Origin: Bog-473 sp963707835
GTDB lineage: Bacteria; Actinomycetota; Acidimicrobiia; Acidimicrobiales; RAAP-2
DNA length: 64,000 nucleotides
Assembly (NCBI GenBank): GCA_963707835.1
Contig: CAVPRI010000001.1
Span: 682,001 to 746,000 of the forward strand
Reading direction: 5' to 3'
Made by a program: the position numbers and the translations under genes. Every line of letters begins with the position of its first letter. Within the stretch, counting starts at the first letter, position 1. Of the stretch, positions 48,546 to 56,735 are shown piece by piece. Under the pieces are notes generated by a model. The model did not search any database and was not told the DNA's origin. It saw only the letters and a list, made by a program, of their open reading frames with translations.

Positions 48546-49949
48546 TCAGTGCTGGCTCGGACCCTGGGCTCGCACCCAGGCCTGCGCGCCCATCTGGACC
48601 GCGTCCCACGGGCTCCCGAGCGGCGGCGTGTACGAGAGGTCCAGCTCGCTCATGGCGTCGACGCTCATCTCGTTGAAGATGGCCGCCGCCGCGATGTCGA
48701 TGCGCTTGGCCACCTCGGCGTGCTTGTGCCCGAAGAGCTGGACACCGAGAAGCCGGCCGGTCCCGCGGTCACCGGTGTAGCGCATGCGGATGCGATGGCT
48801 ACCGGGGTAGTACGCCTTGTGGTCGTCGGCCTCGAACTCGACGGTGACCGGGTCGAAGCCGCCGGCGACGGCCTCGTGATCGCGCAGACCCGTGCGCGAC
48901 GCCACCATGTCGAAGATCTTGACCACCTGGGTGCCGAGGCTTCCGGCGAACTCGGTGTTCCCCCCGATGGCGTTCTCGCCCGCCACCCGACCCTGCTTGT
49001 GGGCGGTGGTGCCGAGCGGCAGGTAGGTCAGGCCGAGCAGGCGGTGATGGGTCACGACACAGTCGCCGGCGGCGAAGACGCCTTCGAGGTTGGTCCGCAT
49101 GCCTCGGTCGACGCTGATCGCACCACCGACGCCCAGTTCTGCTCCGCCGGACACGGCCAGAGCGGTGTCGGGACGGACCCCGACCACTACCAGCACCAGG
49201 TCGGCGAAGACAGTGAGCTCCGTGCCTGACGACTCGACAGCGTGGATCTGGAGCCGCCCTGCCGAACCACCGGGTGCGCGGGAGATCTGCGTGACCGTCG
49301 TGTTCGTGCGGACGTCGATGCCATGTGTGCTCAGCTCGGCGTTCACCAAGGCACCGAGGCTCGGGTCGACGGTGGGGAGCACCTCGGGGAGTTGCTCGAA
49401 CTGGGTGACCGAGAGCCCACGGGCGCTCAGGCCCTCGGCCATCTCGAGGCCGATGTAGCCGGCACCGACAATGACCGCGCTGGCGGGCTCGGCTTCCTCC
49501 AGAGTGCGAACGAGCTCGAAGGTGTCACCCATGGAGTGCAGCAGGTGAACTCCGTCGGCAGCCCCGAGCGCGTCGGCGCCGATCAATCCCTCGATCGGGG
49601 GCCGCGCCGAGACGGCGCCGGTCCCGACCACCAGCTGGTCGTAGGGGATCTGCTCCTCGCCCCCGGCTTCGTCGACCACGTGAAGGCGGCGGCCCGGCAC
49701 GTCGATGTCGGTGGCCAAGGTGTTGAGGCGGACCACCATGCCGGTCGCCTTGAGGTCGTCGAGGGTGCGGTGCGCCAGATTCCGCCAGTGCGTCACCTCA
49801 CCCGAGACGTAGTAGGGGATGCCGCAGATGGAGAAGTTGGGGTAGGCGTCGGCCACGACGACGGTGACCTCGGTCGTCGGGTCGAGCTCGCGGGCTCGCA
49901 GCGCGGCGCTGATGCCAGCGTCACTTCCGCCGATGGCGACGAGGTGCAT
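48546..49949 (-). CDS. FAD-dependent pyridine nucleotide-disulfide oxidoreductase (CoA-disulfide-reductase-like)
   Basis: A 467-residue flavoprotein. HLVAIGGSDAGISAALRARE is the FAD-binding start; Cys 42 in NFSICGIPYYVSG is the single redox Cys of the NADH oxidase/CoA-disulfide reductase group; VIVGAGYIGLEMAEGLSARG binds NAD(P)H and GVFAAGDCV the flavin again; the C-terminal dimer domain follows. The substrate is unknown. Between arsC and the aquaporin, it may recycle a thiol cofactor used in arsenic reduction; that is an inference from position only. Confidence 0.82.
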   Translation of the reverse strand: MHLVAIGGSDAGISAALRARELDPTTEVTVVVADAYPNFSICGIPYYVSGEVTHWRNLAHRTLDDLKATGMVVRLNTLATDIDVPGRRLHVVDEAGGEEQIPYDQLVVGTGAVSARPPIEGLIGADALGAADGVHLLHSMGDTFELVRTLEEAEPASAVIVGAGYIGLEMAEGLSARGLSVTQFEQLPEVLPTVDPSLGALVNAELSTHGIDVRTNTTVTQISRAPGGSAGRLQIHAVESSGTELTVFADLVLVVVGVRPDTALAVSGGAELGVGGAISVDRGMRTNLEGVFAAGDCVVTHHRLLGLTYLPLGTTAHKQGRVAGENAIGGNTEFAGSLGTQVVKIFDMVASRTGLRDHEAVAGGFDPVTVEFEADDHKAYYPGSHRIRMRYTGDRGTGRLLGVQLFGHKHAEVAKRIDIAAAAIFNEMSVDAMSELDLSYTPPLGSPWDAVQMGAQAWVRAQGPSQH

Positions 49950-49988
49950 GTGGTTCCTTTCGCGATGATGTCGTCGAGGGGTACGGAT

Positions 49989-50723
49989 TCAGCGGGTTTC
50001 GAGATCGTTCTCGCCACGGAGATGCGGTTCGATGACGTCGGCCGCCTCGGCCTCGGTCATCCCCGGGTACAGACCCTTGATCAACCCGAAGGCCAGGACG
50101 CCGCCCACGATCTGGGCCGAGACGAAGCTCGGGACCGACGACGGCGCGATGCCGGCGAAGCTGTTGGAGAACATGCGGCCGACGGTGATGGCCGGGTTCG
50201 CGAAACTGGTCGAGCTGGTGAAGAAGTAGGCGGCCCCGATGTAGGCGCCGACGGCGGCCGGGGCGAGGTGGGAGCGCCCCGTACGGGCCAGGGCGAAGAT
50301 GACCAGCATGAGGCCGATGGTGGCCACTGCCTCGGAGAGCCAGTGGGGACCGGTCGCCCGGTGCTTGGTCGAGATGGAGATGGCCGCCTCGGAGAACATC
50401 ACGTTGGCCACGATCGCCCCGCAGATGCATCCCAGGGTCTGGAAGGGCAGGTAGGCGACGGCATCCCGCCACGTGAGCCCACCGAAGCCGGCATCGACGA
50501 AGGACACCACCGGATTGAAGTGCCCGCCAGAGATCGGGCCGAACATCAAGATGATGGCGAAGAGCCCGGCGGCGGTGGCCGCTGCGTTCTCGAAGAGTTG
50601 AAGTCCAATGTTGCCCGGGGAGAGGTTCTGGGCTGCGATGCCCGATCCGATGACCAAGGCAGCCAGGAATGCACTGCCCAGAAACTCGGCGAGCAGTCGT
50701 CGCCACAGCACCGTGTCCCGCAC
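49989..50723 (-). CDS. Aquaporin-family channel of the arsenic cassette (AqpS-like)
   Basis: An integral membrane channel of 244 residues with six hydrophobic helices. The two pore motifs are present but not identical: HFNPVVS (residues 70-72 are Asn-Pro-Val) and FANPAIT (176-178 Asn-Pro-Ala), followed by Arg 183 of the filter. Aquaglyceroporins in ars operons let arsenite leave the cell down its gradient, replacing an ArsB or Acr3 pump; no pump gene is seen here. It starts with GTG behind GGAGG. Confidence 0.85.
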   Translation of the reverse strand: MRDTVLWRRLLAEFLGSAFLAALVIGSGIAAQNLSPGNIGLQLFENAAATAAGLFAIILMFGPISGGHFNPVVSFVDAGFGGLTWRDAVAYLPFQTLGCICGAIVANVMFSEAAISISTKHRATGPHWLSEAVATIGLMLVIFALARTGRSHLAPAAVGAYIGAAYFFTSSTSFANPAITVGRMFSNSFAGIAPSSVPSFVSAQIVGGVLAFGLIKGLYPGMTEAEAADVIEPHLRGENDLETR

Positions 50724-50750
50724 GTCTTGACCTCCGCCTGTGACTTCAGC

Positions 50751-51245
50751 TCAGCAGCAGGACGAGCCGGCCTTGGCGCCTTTGGCGCCCACCGTGATGG
50801 GGGCGACGCTCCCGACGGCCTCGGGGACGCAGCACGACCCGTCGCCGGCGGCGCCGGTCTCGGGCGGGGCATCGGCGAGAACGGTGTAGACCTCCCACGG
50901 CGCACCATCGGGATCGCTGACCCACACCTTGTCCTGGACGGCGTAGCAACAGGTCGTCTGCTCTTCGACCTCGGTCGCCATGCCTTCGTCGTCCAGGCGC
51001 CCGGTCGCTGCAGTGACCTCGTCGGTGGTCTCCACCTCGACGCCGAGGTGGTTGAGGGCGCCGCCGGGCCCGTGACCTCGTGCCGTACGGTCCTCGAGCA
51101 GGACGAGCTTCAGGGGCGGGTCGGCGATGGCGAAGTTCGCGTAGCCCGGCCGCTGCTTGGCGGGCTCGGTGCCGAAGAGCTTCGAGTAGAACTCGACAGC
51201 TTCGTCGATGTCGCTGACGTTGAGTGCGAGTTGGACCCTCGACAT
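50751..51245 (-). CDS. arsI: ArsI/CadI-family organoarsenical lyase
   Basis: A VOC-fold dioxygenase-like protein of 164 residues. ArsI breaks the carbon-arsenic bond of trivalent methylarsenic. The substrate-binding vicinal pair Cys 99-Cys 100 (QTTCCYAVQ) and likely iron ligands Gln 5, His 66 (LNHLGVE) and Glu 118 (PWEVYTV) match the family. The tail is unusual: it holds two more Cys-Cys pairs, GDGSCCVPE and the very end GSSCC. First gene of the leftward operon, just next to the operator; ribosome site AGGGAGG. Confidence 0.88.
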   Translation of the reverse strand: MSRVQLALNVSDIDEAVEFYSKLFGTEPAKQRPGYANFAIADPPLKLVLLEDRTARGHGPGGALNHLGVEVETTDEVTAATGRLDDEGMATEVEEQTTCCYAVQDKVWVSDPDGAPWEVYTVLADAPPETGAAGDGSCCVPEAVGSVAPITVGAKGAKAGSSCC

Positions 51246-51321
51246 GGTGACCTCCCTGTAGCATCGAACTCAGTCGATGTATCGAGTATTGCTGATACAT
51301 CGATATTTGTCAATGTAAGGG
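51246..51321. promoter_or_regulatory. Divergent ars promoter with ArsR-type operator
   Basis: A perfect 10-base inverted repeat, TCGATGTATC (51274-51283) and GATACATCGA (51294-51303), spaced by 10 bases, lies between arsI and arsR. This is the expected kind of site for an ArsR/SmtB dimer. The stretch is strikingly AT-rich compared with its surroundings. Binding would silence both directions. Confidence 0.8.
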
Positions 51322-51675
51322 GTGCCCGTGAGCAAGTCGGCCACTACGAAAAGAGTTCAATCGGCGGAGTGCTGTGCGTCTGTGCTCGCCGCACCACTCG
51401 ATGTGACCGATGCCGCCGAGCTGGCCAGCGGGTTCAGCGCACTCGCCGATCCCGTTCGCCTGCGGGTGCTCAGCATCCTCGCTGCCGCCCCCGAGGGTGA
51501 GGTCTGCGTCTGTGACTTCGTCGAGCCCTTGGCCAAGAGCCAACCCACCGTGTCGCACCACCTCAAGATCCTGAGCGAGGCGGGCCTGGTCAGAGGTGAC
51601 CGGAGGGGCAAGTGGGTGTGGTACTCACTCAACCGTTCGCGGCTGGCCGAGCTTCGGGCGGCGATCGACAGTTGA
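51322..51675 (+). CDS. arsR: ArsR/SmtB-family arsenic-responsive repressor
   Basis: A winged-helix repressor of 117 residues from GTG 51322 (GTG 51328 is also possible). LADPVRLRVLSILAAAP opens the DNA-binding domain; VCVCDFVEPLAKSQP carries the metal-binding Cys 62 and Cys 64; TVSHHLKILSEAGLV is the recognition helix. A Cys pair at 17-18 near the N-terminus could be a third ligand. It is divergent from the arsI operon, across the operator. Confidence 0.92.
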   Translation: MPVSKSATTKRVQSAECCASVLAAPLDVTDAAELASGFSALADPVRLRVLSILAAAPEGEVCVCDFVEPLAKSQPTVSHHLKILSEAGLVRGDRRGKWVWYSLNRSRLAELRAAIDS

Positions 51676-51685
51676 CGGGCGCACC

Positions 51686-52129
51686 TCAGGACGGCGCCGG
51701 CCGGAAGAGGGGGAGGACGAGGCCCTCGTCGACCTCCCGGAAGACGACCTCGACGGGCATGTCGGCGCGCAGGGACTCGGGGTCGCAGTCGACGATGTTG
51801 GTGATCAGGCGCAGGCCCGCCTGCTCCTCGGGTTCGACGGTGGCGTACACGTAGGGGATCTTGTCGGCGAAGAAGGGGTGGAACGGTTGTTCGGCCACCG
51901 TCCACGTGTACAAGGTGGCCCGACCCGACAGCTGCGAGGGGGCCACGTCGCTCGAGAGGCAGAACCGGCAGATCGGGCGGGGCGGGTGCAGGTACTGGCC
52001 GCAGTCGTTGCAGCGGAGCACCAGGAGCCGGCCCTCGGCCGCGCCCTTCCAGAAGAACTCCGTCACCGGGTCGGGTGCGGGGCGCGGCGCCGGGGCGGCG
52101 GCCTTGGCGGGAGGTGGCGTGTCGGTCAT
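51686..52129 (-). CDS. OB-fold zinc-ribbon protein (DUF35 type)
   Basis: A 147-residue protein with a rubredoxin-like zinc ribbon (Cys 40, 43, 54, 57: CNDCGQYLHPPRPICRFC) followed by an OB fold. Such proteins pair with thiolase-like lipid-transfer proteins and act on acyl-CoA or steroid side chains. The thiolase gene lies 10 bases upstream on the same strand, as expected for a two-subunit complex. The first 20 residues are Ala/Pro-rich. Confidence 0.85.
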   Translation of the reverse strand: MTDTPPPAKAAAPAPRPAPDPVTEFFWKGAAEGRLLVLRCNDCGQYLHPPRPICRFCLSSDVAPSQLSGRATLYTWTVAEQPFHPFFADKIPYVYATVEPEEQAGLRLITNIVDCDPESLRADMPVEVVFREVDEGLVLPLFRPAPS

Positions 52130-52139
52130 GTGCCTCCGT

Positions 52140-53318
52140 TCAGGACGTGGTGAGCAGCACGGCGTGGCCGTAGGGTCCGTGCGCGGTGGTGTACACGGCG
52201 ACCTCCGCTCCGGGGACCTGGCGCTCGCCGCACTCGCCGCGCAGCTGGCTGACCGCCTCGATGCAGTGACTGCTGCCGTGGTGCCGGCCCACGTTGCACA
52301 CGCCCCCGTCGGTGTTGACCGGGAGCGCGCCCCCGAGGGCGGTGTTGCCCTCTTCGATGAACGGCCCGGCCTCGCCCTGGCCGCAGAAGCCGAGCGCCTC
52401 CATCCAGCTGACGGCGATCATGGAGAAGCCGTCGTAGAGCTCGGCGCAGTCCACGTCGTTCGGGCGCAGGTCGGTCTGGGACCACAGCTTGCGGGCGCAG
52501 GGCACCATGGCGCCCTCGAGGATGTTCTCGAGGTACTCCCACGTGAGGTTGTCGACCGAGGCCATGGCGGCTGCCTCCACGAACACCGGCTTCTGGCGCC
52601 AGTCGCCCGCCCGCTCCTCGGTCGTGATGATGATGGCCCCGCTGGTGTCGCACGGGTAGTCGCAGTCGAGCAGCCGCACGGGCCGGCTGATCCAGCGCGA
52701 GGCCAGGTAGTCCTCCACGGTGATCGGGTCGCGGAACAACGCCCGCTCGTTCAGGGAGGCGTGCCGCCGCTGCGCCACCATCTGCAGGGCGAACTGCTCC
52801 TCGGTGGTGCCGTAGAGCTGCATGTGCCGCTGCATGGTCAGCCCGGCCACCATCCCCGGGCCGGGTGCGCCGAAGGGGAGGGCGAACTGGAAGTCGCCGG
52901 GAATGGGCGGCATGGCCCGAGGGGGGCCGGCCGGAGCGGCACCCCGCGCCTTCTTGGGCCGGTTGGTCCGGCACGGGTGGACGACGACGCAGGTGTGGCA
53001 GAAGCCCGACCGCACCGCCGCCATGGCCGACGCGGCGAGGTCGGCGAAGGTCGACTGGGTGGAGTTGAACCAGTGGATCGGGGTCATGCCCAGCATGTGC
53101 GCGGCCTGGCGCTCACCCATGGCGGAGTCGGGCGGCTCACCCCAGGGCTCGGGCTCGCCGAACGAGCGCAGGCTGATCCCGTCGATGTCGTGGGGGCGCA
53201 TGCCCGCGTCGGCCATGGCGGCCAGCACCGACTGGATCGTCAGCTCCTTGTAGCTCAGCCCGGTGTCCCGCCCGACGTCGGAGTAGCCCACACCGACGAT
53301 GGCGACCCGATCCCGCAT
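52140..53318 (-). CDS. Thiolase-family lipid-transfer protein
   Basis: A 392-residue thiolase-fold protein of the non-decarboxylating SCP2/lipid-transfer kind: RDRVAIVGVGYSDVGRDTG at the start, DVDCAELYDGFSMIAVSW in the middle and a His-containing end segment (NVGRHHGSSHCIEAVSQLRG). It is expected to form a complex with the DUF35 partner encoded right after it. The physiological substrate cannot be told from sequence. A GGAGG lies immediately before the ATG. Confidence 0.82.
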   Translation of the reverse strand: MRDRVAIVGVGYSDVGRDTGLSYKELTIQSVLAAMADAGMRPHDIDGISLRSFGEPEPWGEPPDSAMGERQAAHMLGMTPIHWFNSTQSTFADLAASAMAAVRSGFCHTCVVVHPCRTNRPKKARGAAPAGPPRAMPPIPGDFQFALPFGAPGPGMVAGLTMQRHMQLYGTTEEQFALQMVAQRRHASLNERALFRDPITVEDYLASRWISRPVRLLDCDYPCDTSGAIIITTEERAGDWRQKPVFVEAAAMASVDNLTWEYLENILEGAMVPCARKLWSQTDLRPNDVDCAELYDGFSMIAVSWMEALGFCGQGEAGPFIEEGNTALGGALPVNTDGGVCNVGRHHGSSHCIEAVSQLRGECGERQVPGAEVAVYTTAHGPYGHAVLLTTS

Positions 53319-53369
53319 CCTCCAACCCCCGGTCTCTCGGAAATCCGGGTCGCAGCGTAGCCTGGCCCT
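53319..53369. promoter_or_regulatory. Divergent promoter of the thiolase and aldo-keto reductase genes
   Basis: TAGCCT (53358-53363) ends 6 bases before the aldo-keto reductase ATG, a leaderless arrangement. The 51-base gap also serves the divergent thiolase gene. Confidence 0.45.
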
Positions 53370-54344
53370 ATGGAAACGATCGCTCTCGGAACCCAGGGCC
53401 TGCACGTCTCTCGTCAGGGGCTGGGCTGCATGGGGATGTCCGAGTTCTACGGTCCCGGCGACGACGCCGAGTCGGTGGCCACCATCCACCGTGCGCTCGA
53501 GCTCGGCGTGACCTTCTTCGACACCGCCGACATGTACGGCCCCTACGTCAACGAGGAGTTGGTCGGCGCGGCGCTGGCCGGCCACCGCGACCGGGTGGTC
53601 ATCGCCACCAAGTTCGGCATCGTGCGCGACACCAGCGACACCTCGTCGCGCTCGGTCAACGGACGGCCCGAGTACGTGCGGCGCTCCTGCGAGGGCTCGC
53701 TGACCCGCCTCGGCGTCGACCACATCGACCTCTACTACCAGCACCGCGTCGATCCCAACACGCCGATCGAGGAGACCGTGGGCGCCATGGCCGAGCTGGT
53801 GGCCGAGGGCAAGGTGCGCTACCTGGGCCTCTCGGAGGCCGCGCCCGCCACCATCAGGCGGGCCCACGCCGTGCATCCCATCTCGGCCCTGCAGACCGAG
53901 TACTCGATCTGGGCGCGCCAGCCCGAGGCCGAGATCCTGCCCACCTTGCGCGAGCTGGGCATCGGCTTCGTGCCCTACAGCCCGCTCGGGCGCGGGTTCC
54001 TCACCGGGACCGTGCGCGACGTGAACGAGCTCGACGCCCACGACACCCGCCGCCGGCAACCGAGGTTCCTCGGGGAGAACCTGGCCGGCAACGTGGCCAT
54101 CGTCGAAGTGATCGACGAGCTGGCCGAGGCCAATGGGTGCACGGCGGCGCAGATCGCCCTGGCCTTCGTGCATGCCGCCGGGCGTGACGTGGCGCCCATC
54201 CCGGGCACCAAGCGACGCCGGTATCTCGAGCAGAACGTGGCCGCGCTCGAGGTCGAGCTGACCGAGGAGGACCTGGCCGTCCTCGATCGGGTGGCGCCGA
54301 CCCGGGGCGACCGCTATGCCGACATGTCACCCGTCGACGGCTGA
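53370..54344 (+). CDS. Aldo/keto reductase
   Basis: NADPH-dependent reductase of 324 residues with the barrel's catalytic set: Asp and Tyr in FFDTADMYGPYVNEE, Lys in VVIATKFGIV and His in LYYQHRVDPNTP; GIGFVPYSPLGRGFLTG and the end PIPGTKRRRYLEQNVAAL bind the cofactor. It resembles the YhdN/pyridoxal-reductase-like group. Substrate unknown. Clean frame. Confidence 0.92.
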   Translation: METIALGTQGLHVSRQGLGCMGMSEFYGPGDDAESVATIHRALELGVTFFDTADMYGPYVNEELVGAALAGHRDRVVIATKFGIVRDTSDTSSRSVNGRPEYVRRSCEGSLTRLGVDHIDLYYQHRVDPNTPIEETVGAMAELVAEGKVRYLGLSEAAPATIRRAHAVHPISALQTEYSIWARQPEAEILPTLRELGIGFVPYSPLGRGFLTGTVRDVNELDAHDTRRRQPRFLGENLAGNVAIVEVIDELAEANGCTAAQIALAFVHAAGRDVAPIPGTKRRRYLEQNVAALEVELTEEDLAVLDRVAPTRGDRYADMSPVDG

Positions 54345-54374
54345 GGCAGCGTCCGTGGCCGCTCTTGACCTGGT

Positions 54375-55382
54375 TCAGCCGGTGAGGGAGCGGCGGGCCC
54401 GACCGAGGAGTCGCCGCGCGGGCGCCGTCGGGCTGGTGACTTGCCAGGCGGCCCGGTCGTAGAGGGCGCGGGCCGAAGGGCGGTGTGGCCGGCGGCAGAC
54501 ATAGGCCAGCAGATAGGAGGCGTCGATGTCGTCGAACAGGCCGCGCTTGGTGGCCACTTCGACCGGGTCGAACACGCCCCGGGCCACCGAGTCGCCCCCG
54601 TAGTTGATGCCCGTGGCCCGTTCGACCACGAACCCCGCGCCACGCAGCATGGCCGCCATCTCGGCGTGGCGGTACTCGTACTTGTGGTCCGGGTCGATGA
54701 AGGCGTCCTGTTGGAGCCGGGTCAAGGCCGCGTTCGGCGTGTCGAGGGCCAGCACGCCCCCGGGGCGCAGGACCCGGTAGGCCTCGTTCAGCACGCGCTC
54801 GGCCTCGGGGCGGGTCACGTGCTCGATGCTCTCCCCGCTGTAGACCATGTCGAACGACCCTGAGGGGTAGCTGCTCAGGTCGGTCATGGAGTGGTACCGG
54901 TAGGTGACCCGCCCGCCGGGGGTCTCGACCGACGCCGGTTGCTCGTCGGTCCGGTAGAGCTCGTGGCGGTCCTCGCTCGGGAGGTCCACGATCACGATCT
55001 CCTCGAAGGCGTAGGGGTAGCCCATCAGGACCAGCGCGCCGTAGGGCACGCCCACGGCCACGCCCCCGATGTCGAGGATGCGACCGGCCCGGGGGAGGCT
55101 GCGGATGAACACCCCGCGCCCGAAGTGGAGGGAGGGCCCGAACTCGGTCATGGGGGCGGCATGGCTCCACTCGGCCGAGTGGATCAGCCATTCGACGGCC
55201 TGGCGCGGCCGAAGTGTGCCCTCCTCGAGCTGGACCGCCAGCGGGTCGTGGGGCGCGGGTTCGCGACCGAAGAGGAGGTGGAACAGGCCGCGGTGGAGCT
55301 GACGGCCGGGGAGGTCCTCGATCAGCCCAGTCCAGTTCCGAGCGGAGGCGGCGCGCATCGGACCGACTGTAACCCGGGCCAT
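54375..55382 (-). CDS. SAM-dependent methyltransferase
   Basis: A 335-residue class I methyltransferase. The SAM site begins ILDIGGVAVGVPYG near residue 105; FDMVYSGESIEHVTRPEAER and VLRPGGVLALDTPN match motifs II-III of the UbiE-like group. The N-terminal 90 residues are separate and not recognised. The ATG at 55382 is chosen because GGAGG lies seven bases before it; ATG 55358 is in frame. The substrate is unknown. Confidence 0.75.
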   Translation of the reverse strand: MARVTVGPMRAASARNWTGLIEDLPGRQLHRGLFHLLFGREPAPHDPLAVQLEEGTLRPRQAVEWLIHSAEWSHAAPMTEFGPSLHFGRGVFIRSLPRAGRILDIGGVAVGVPYGALVLMGYPYAFEEIVIVDLPSEDRHELYRTDEQPASVETPGGRVTYRYHSMTDLSSYPSGSFDMVYSGESIEHVTRPEAERVLNEAYRVLRPGGVLALDTPNAALTRLQQDAFIDPDHKYEYRHAEMAAMLRGAGFVVERATGINYGGDSVARGVFDPVEVATKRGLFDDIDASYLLAYVCRRPHRPSARALYDRAAWQVTSPTAPARRLLGRARRSLTG

Positions 55383-55432
55383 GGCCGCCTCCGGGCCCTC
55401 GCCCAGGTCATGCCTCGGTTCAGGACGCCGGT

Positions 55433-56143
55433 TCAGGTCCGCGCGTAGGCCGCCGCGACCAGGTGATGGGCGAGCGTCGCCGAAAAGGGGAGACCGGCCG
55501 CGGTCAGGGTGAGCTGACTGGCGTAGCGACCACGCACCATGGAGACGACCGTGACCGCGCTCGGGACGGTCACGCCCTGGGTCACCACGGGGAAGGAGAT
55601 GGTGAAGCCCGAGCTGTGCGGCACCAGCATGGCCTGGGCGGCCGGGGTCACGGTGATGGTCCCCACGGTCGCCCCCGAACCGATGGCCTGGGTCAGCTGC
55701 TGGCGGCCCGGGCCCTGGAGGTCCGAGGTCATGCAGGAGGGAACCCTCGGGTCCGAGATGGCGGCGTACTCCGAGGCGCCCACCTTGGGCGATCCGAAGA
55801 CCGAGACGTTGTCCTGGACACCGTCCGAGCCGTCCTTGTTCTGGAAGTTCGGACTGTTGAGCGATGGGGGGTTCAGGCTGAGCAGAGCCTTGCTGACCCC
55901 GAGGCAGGCAGCGAGCTGGTCCTCCCCGGGGAAGGCGCTCGAGGAGCTGCCCTTGGTGACCCCGCCCTGACCGGACCATCCAGAGGGGAAGTCGGCGCGG
56001 ACCAGAAGGTCCTTCTTCGCCTGCCCCAGCCCACCGCCCGAGCCGTTCCCGGCCCACGACGGAGCTGCCGACAGGCCCAGGACCACGGCAGCCAGGCCCC
56101 CGGCCACCGCCATCCTCCCCGTTCCCCTCCCGACTCGGTTCAT
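55433..56143 (-). CDS. Secreted protein of unknown function
   Basis: A 236-residue protein with a clear signal peptide (basic start, GGLAAVVLGLSAAPSWAG with cleavage likely after SWA) and no further membrane helix. The mature part is rich in Ser, Gly and Val and has two Cys (near AACLGVS and PSCMTSD). I do not recognise the family. A good ribosome site AAGGAGGG precedes the ATG. It lies next to the groES promoter, transcribed the other way. Confidence 0.7.
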   Translation of the reverse strand: MNRVGRGTGRMAVAGGLAAVVLGLSAAPSWAGNGSGGGLGQAKKDLLVRADFPSGWSGQGGVTKGSSSSAFPGEDQLAACLGVSKALLSLNPPSLNSPNFQNKDGSDGVQDNVSVFGSPKVGASEYAAISDPRVPSCMTSDLQGPGRQQLTQAIGSGATVGTITVTPAAQAMLVPHSSGFTISFPVVTQGVTVPSAVTVVSMVRGRYASQLTLTAAGLPFSATLAHHLVAAAYART

Positions 56144-56272
56144 CTTCTCGGCCCTCCTTCGCCCGCCTGCGGCGAGCGGTCACCCGCCTTCGACTCTTCC
56201 TGTCTTCTTCGGTACGGGCGACCCAGGAGTGAACCGCGAGCTCACCGGTTGCCAGGGCCGGGGCAGACCCGC

Positions 56273-56304
56273 TATCTTTGGCACTCACAACCCGAGAGTG
56301 CTAA
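56273..56304 (+). promoter_or_regulatory. groESL promoter with CIRCE operator
   Basis: TTGGCACTC (56278-56286), nine bases, GAGTGCTAA (56296-56304): the HrcA operator CIRCE with one mismatch (consensus TTAGCACTC). TATCTT (56273-56278) overlaps it as the -10 box. HrcA would therefore block groESL until heat or misfolding frees the site. GCCAAGGAGG before the groES ATG is the ribosome site. Confidence 0.9.
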
Positions 56305-56330
56305 CAATGTGCCAAGGAGGCCCTTCCGCC

Positions 56331-56621
56331 ATGAAGCTGCACCCGCTCGATGACCGGATCGTCGTCCGCCCCGGCGAGTCCGAGGAGACCACCGCGTCCG
56401 GCCTGGTCATCCCGGACACGGCCAAGGAGAAGCCCCAGCAGGGCGAAGTTCTCGCCGTCGGCCCAGGCCGCCGCTCCGAGGACACCGGCGAACTGATCCC
56501 GGTCGACGTCGCCGTGGGCGACACCGTCGTCTACTCGAAGTACGGAGGCACCGAGATCACCGTCGAGGGCGAGGACCTGCTGATCCTGTCCAGCCGCGAC
56601 GTGCTGGCCAAGCTGGCCTGA
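56331..56621 (+). CDS. groES: Co-chaperonin GroES
   Basis: A 96-residue lid for GroEL. KLHPLDDRIVVRPGESEETT at the start, the mobile loop ASGLVIPDTAKEKPQQG and VVYSKYGGTEITVEGEDLL. Normal length. Directly under the CIRCE promoter. groEL follows after 114 bases. Confidence 0.97.
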   Translation: MKLHPLDDRIVVRPGESEETTASGLVIPDTAKEKPQQGEVLAVGPGRRSEDTGELIPVDVAVGDTVVYSKYGGTEITVEGEDLLILSSRDVLAKLA

Positions 56622-56735
56622 TCCGGGTCCGGCCGCCGCTCCGGTCCACACGGTCCGGCGCGGCGGACACCACACCTTCCGAATGAGAGACGAGCGCCGC
56701 GCCGATCGCGGGCTCGAGAGGAGTACGACGCAGTC

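Noticed and set aside
47838..51675. Arsenic cassette on a mobile element
   Set aside because: No transposase, integrase, tRNA gene or flanking repeats are visible; apart from the operator, composition is like the surroundings.
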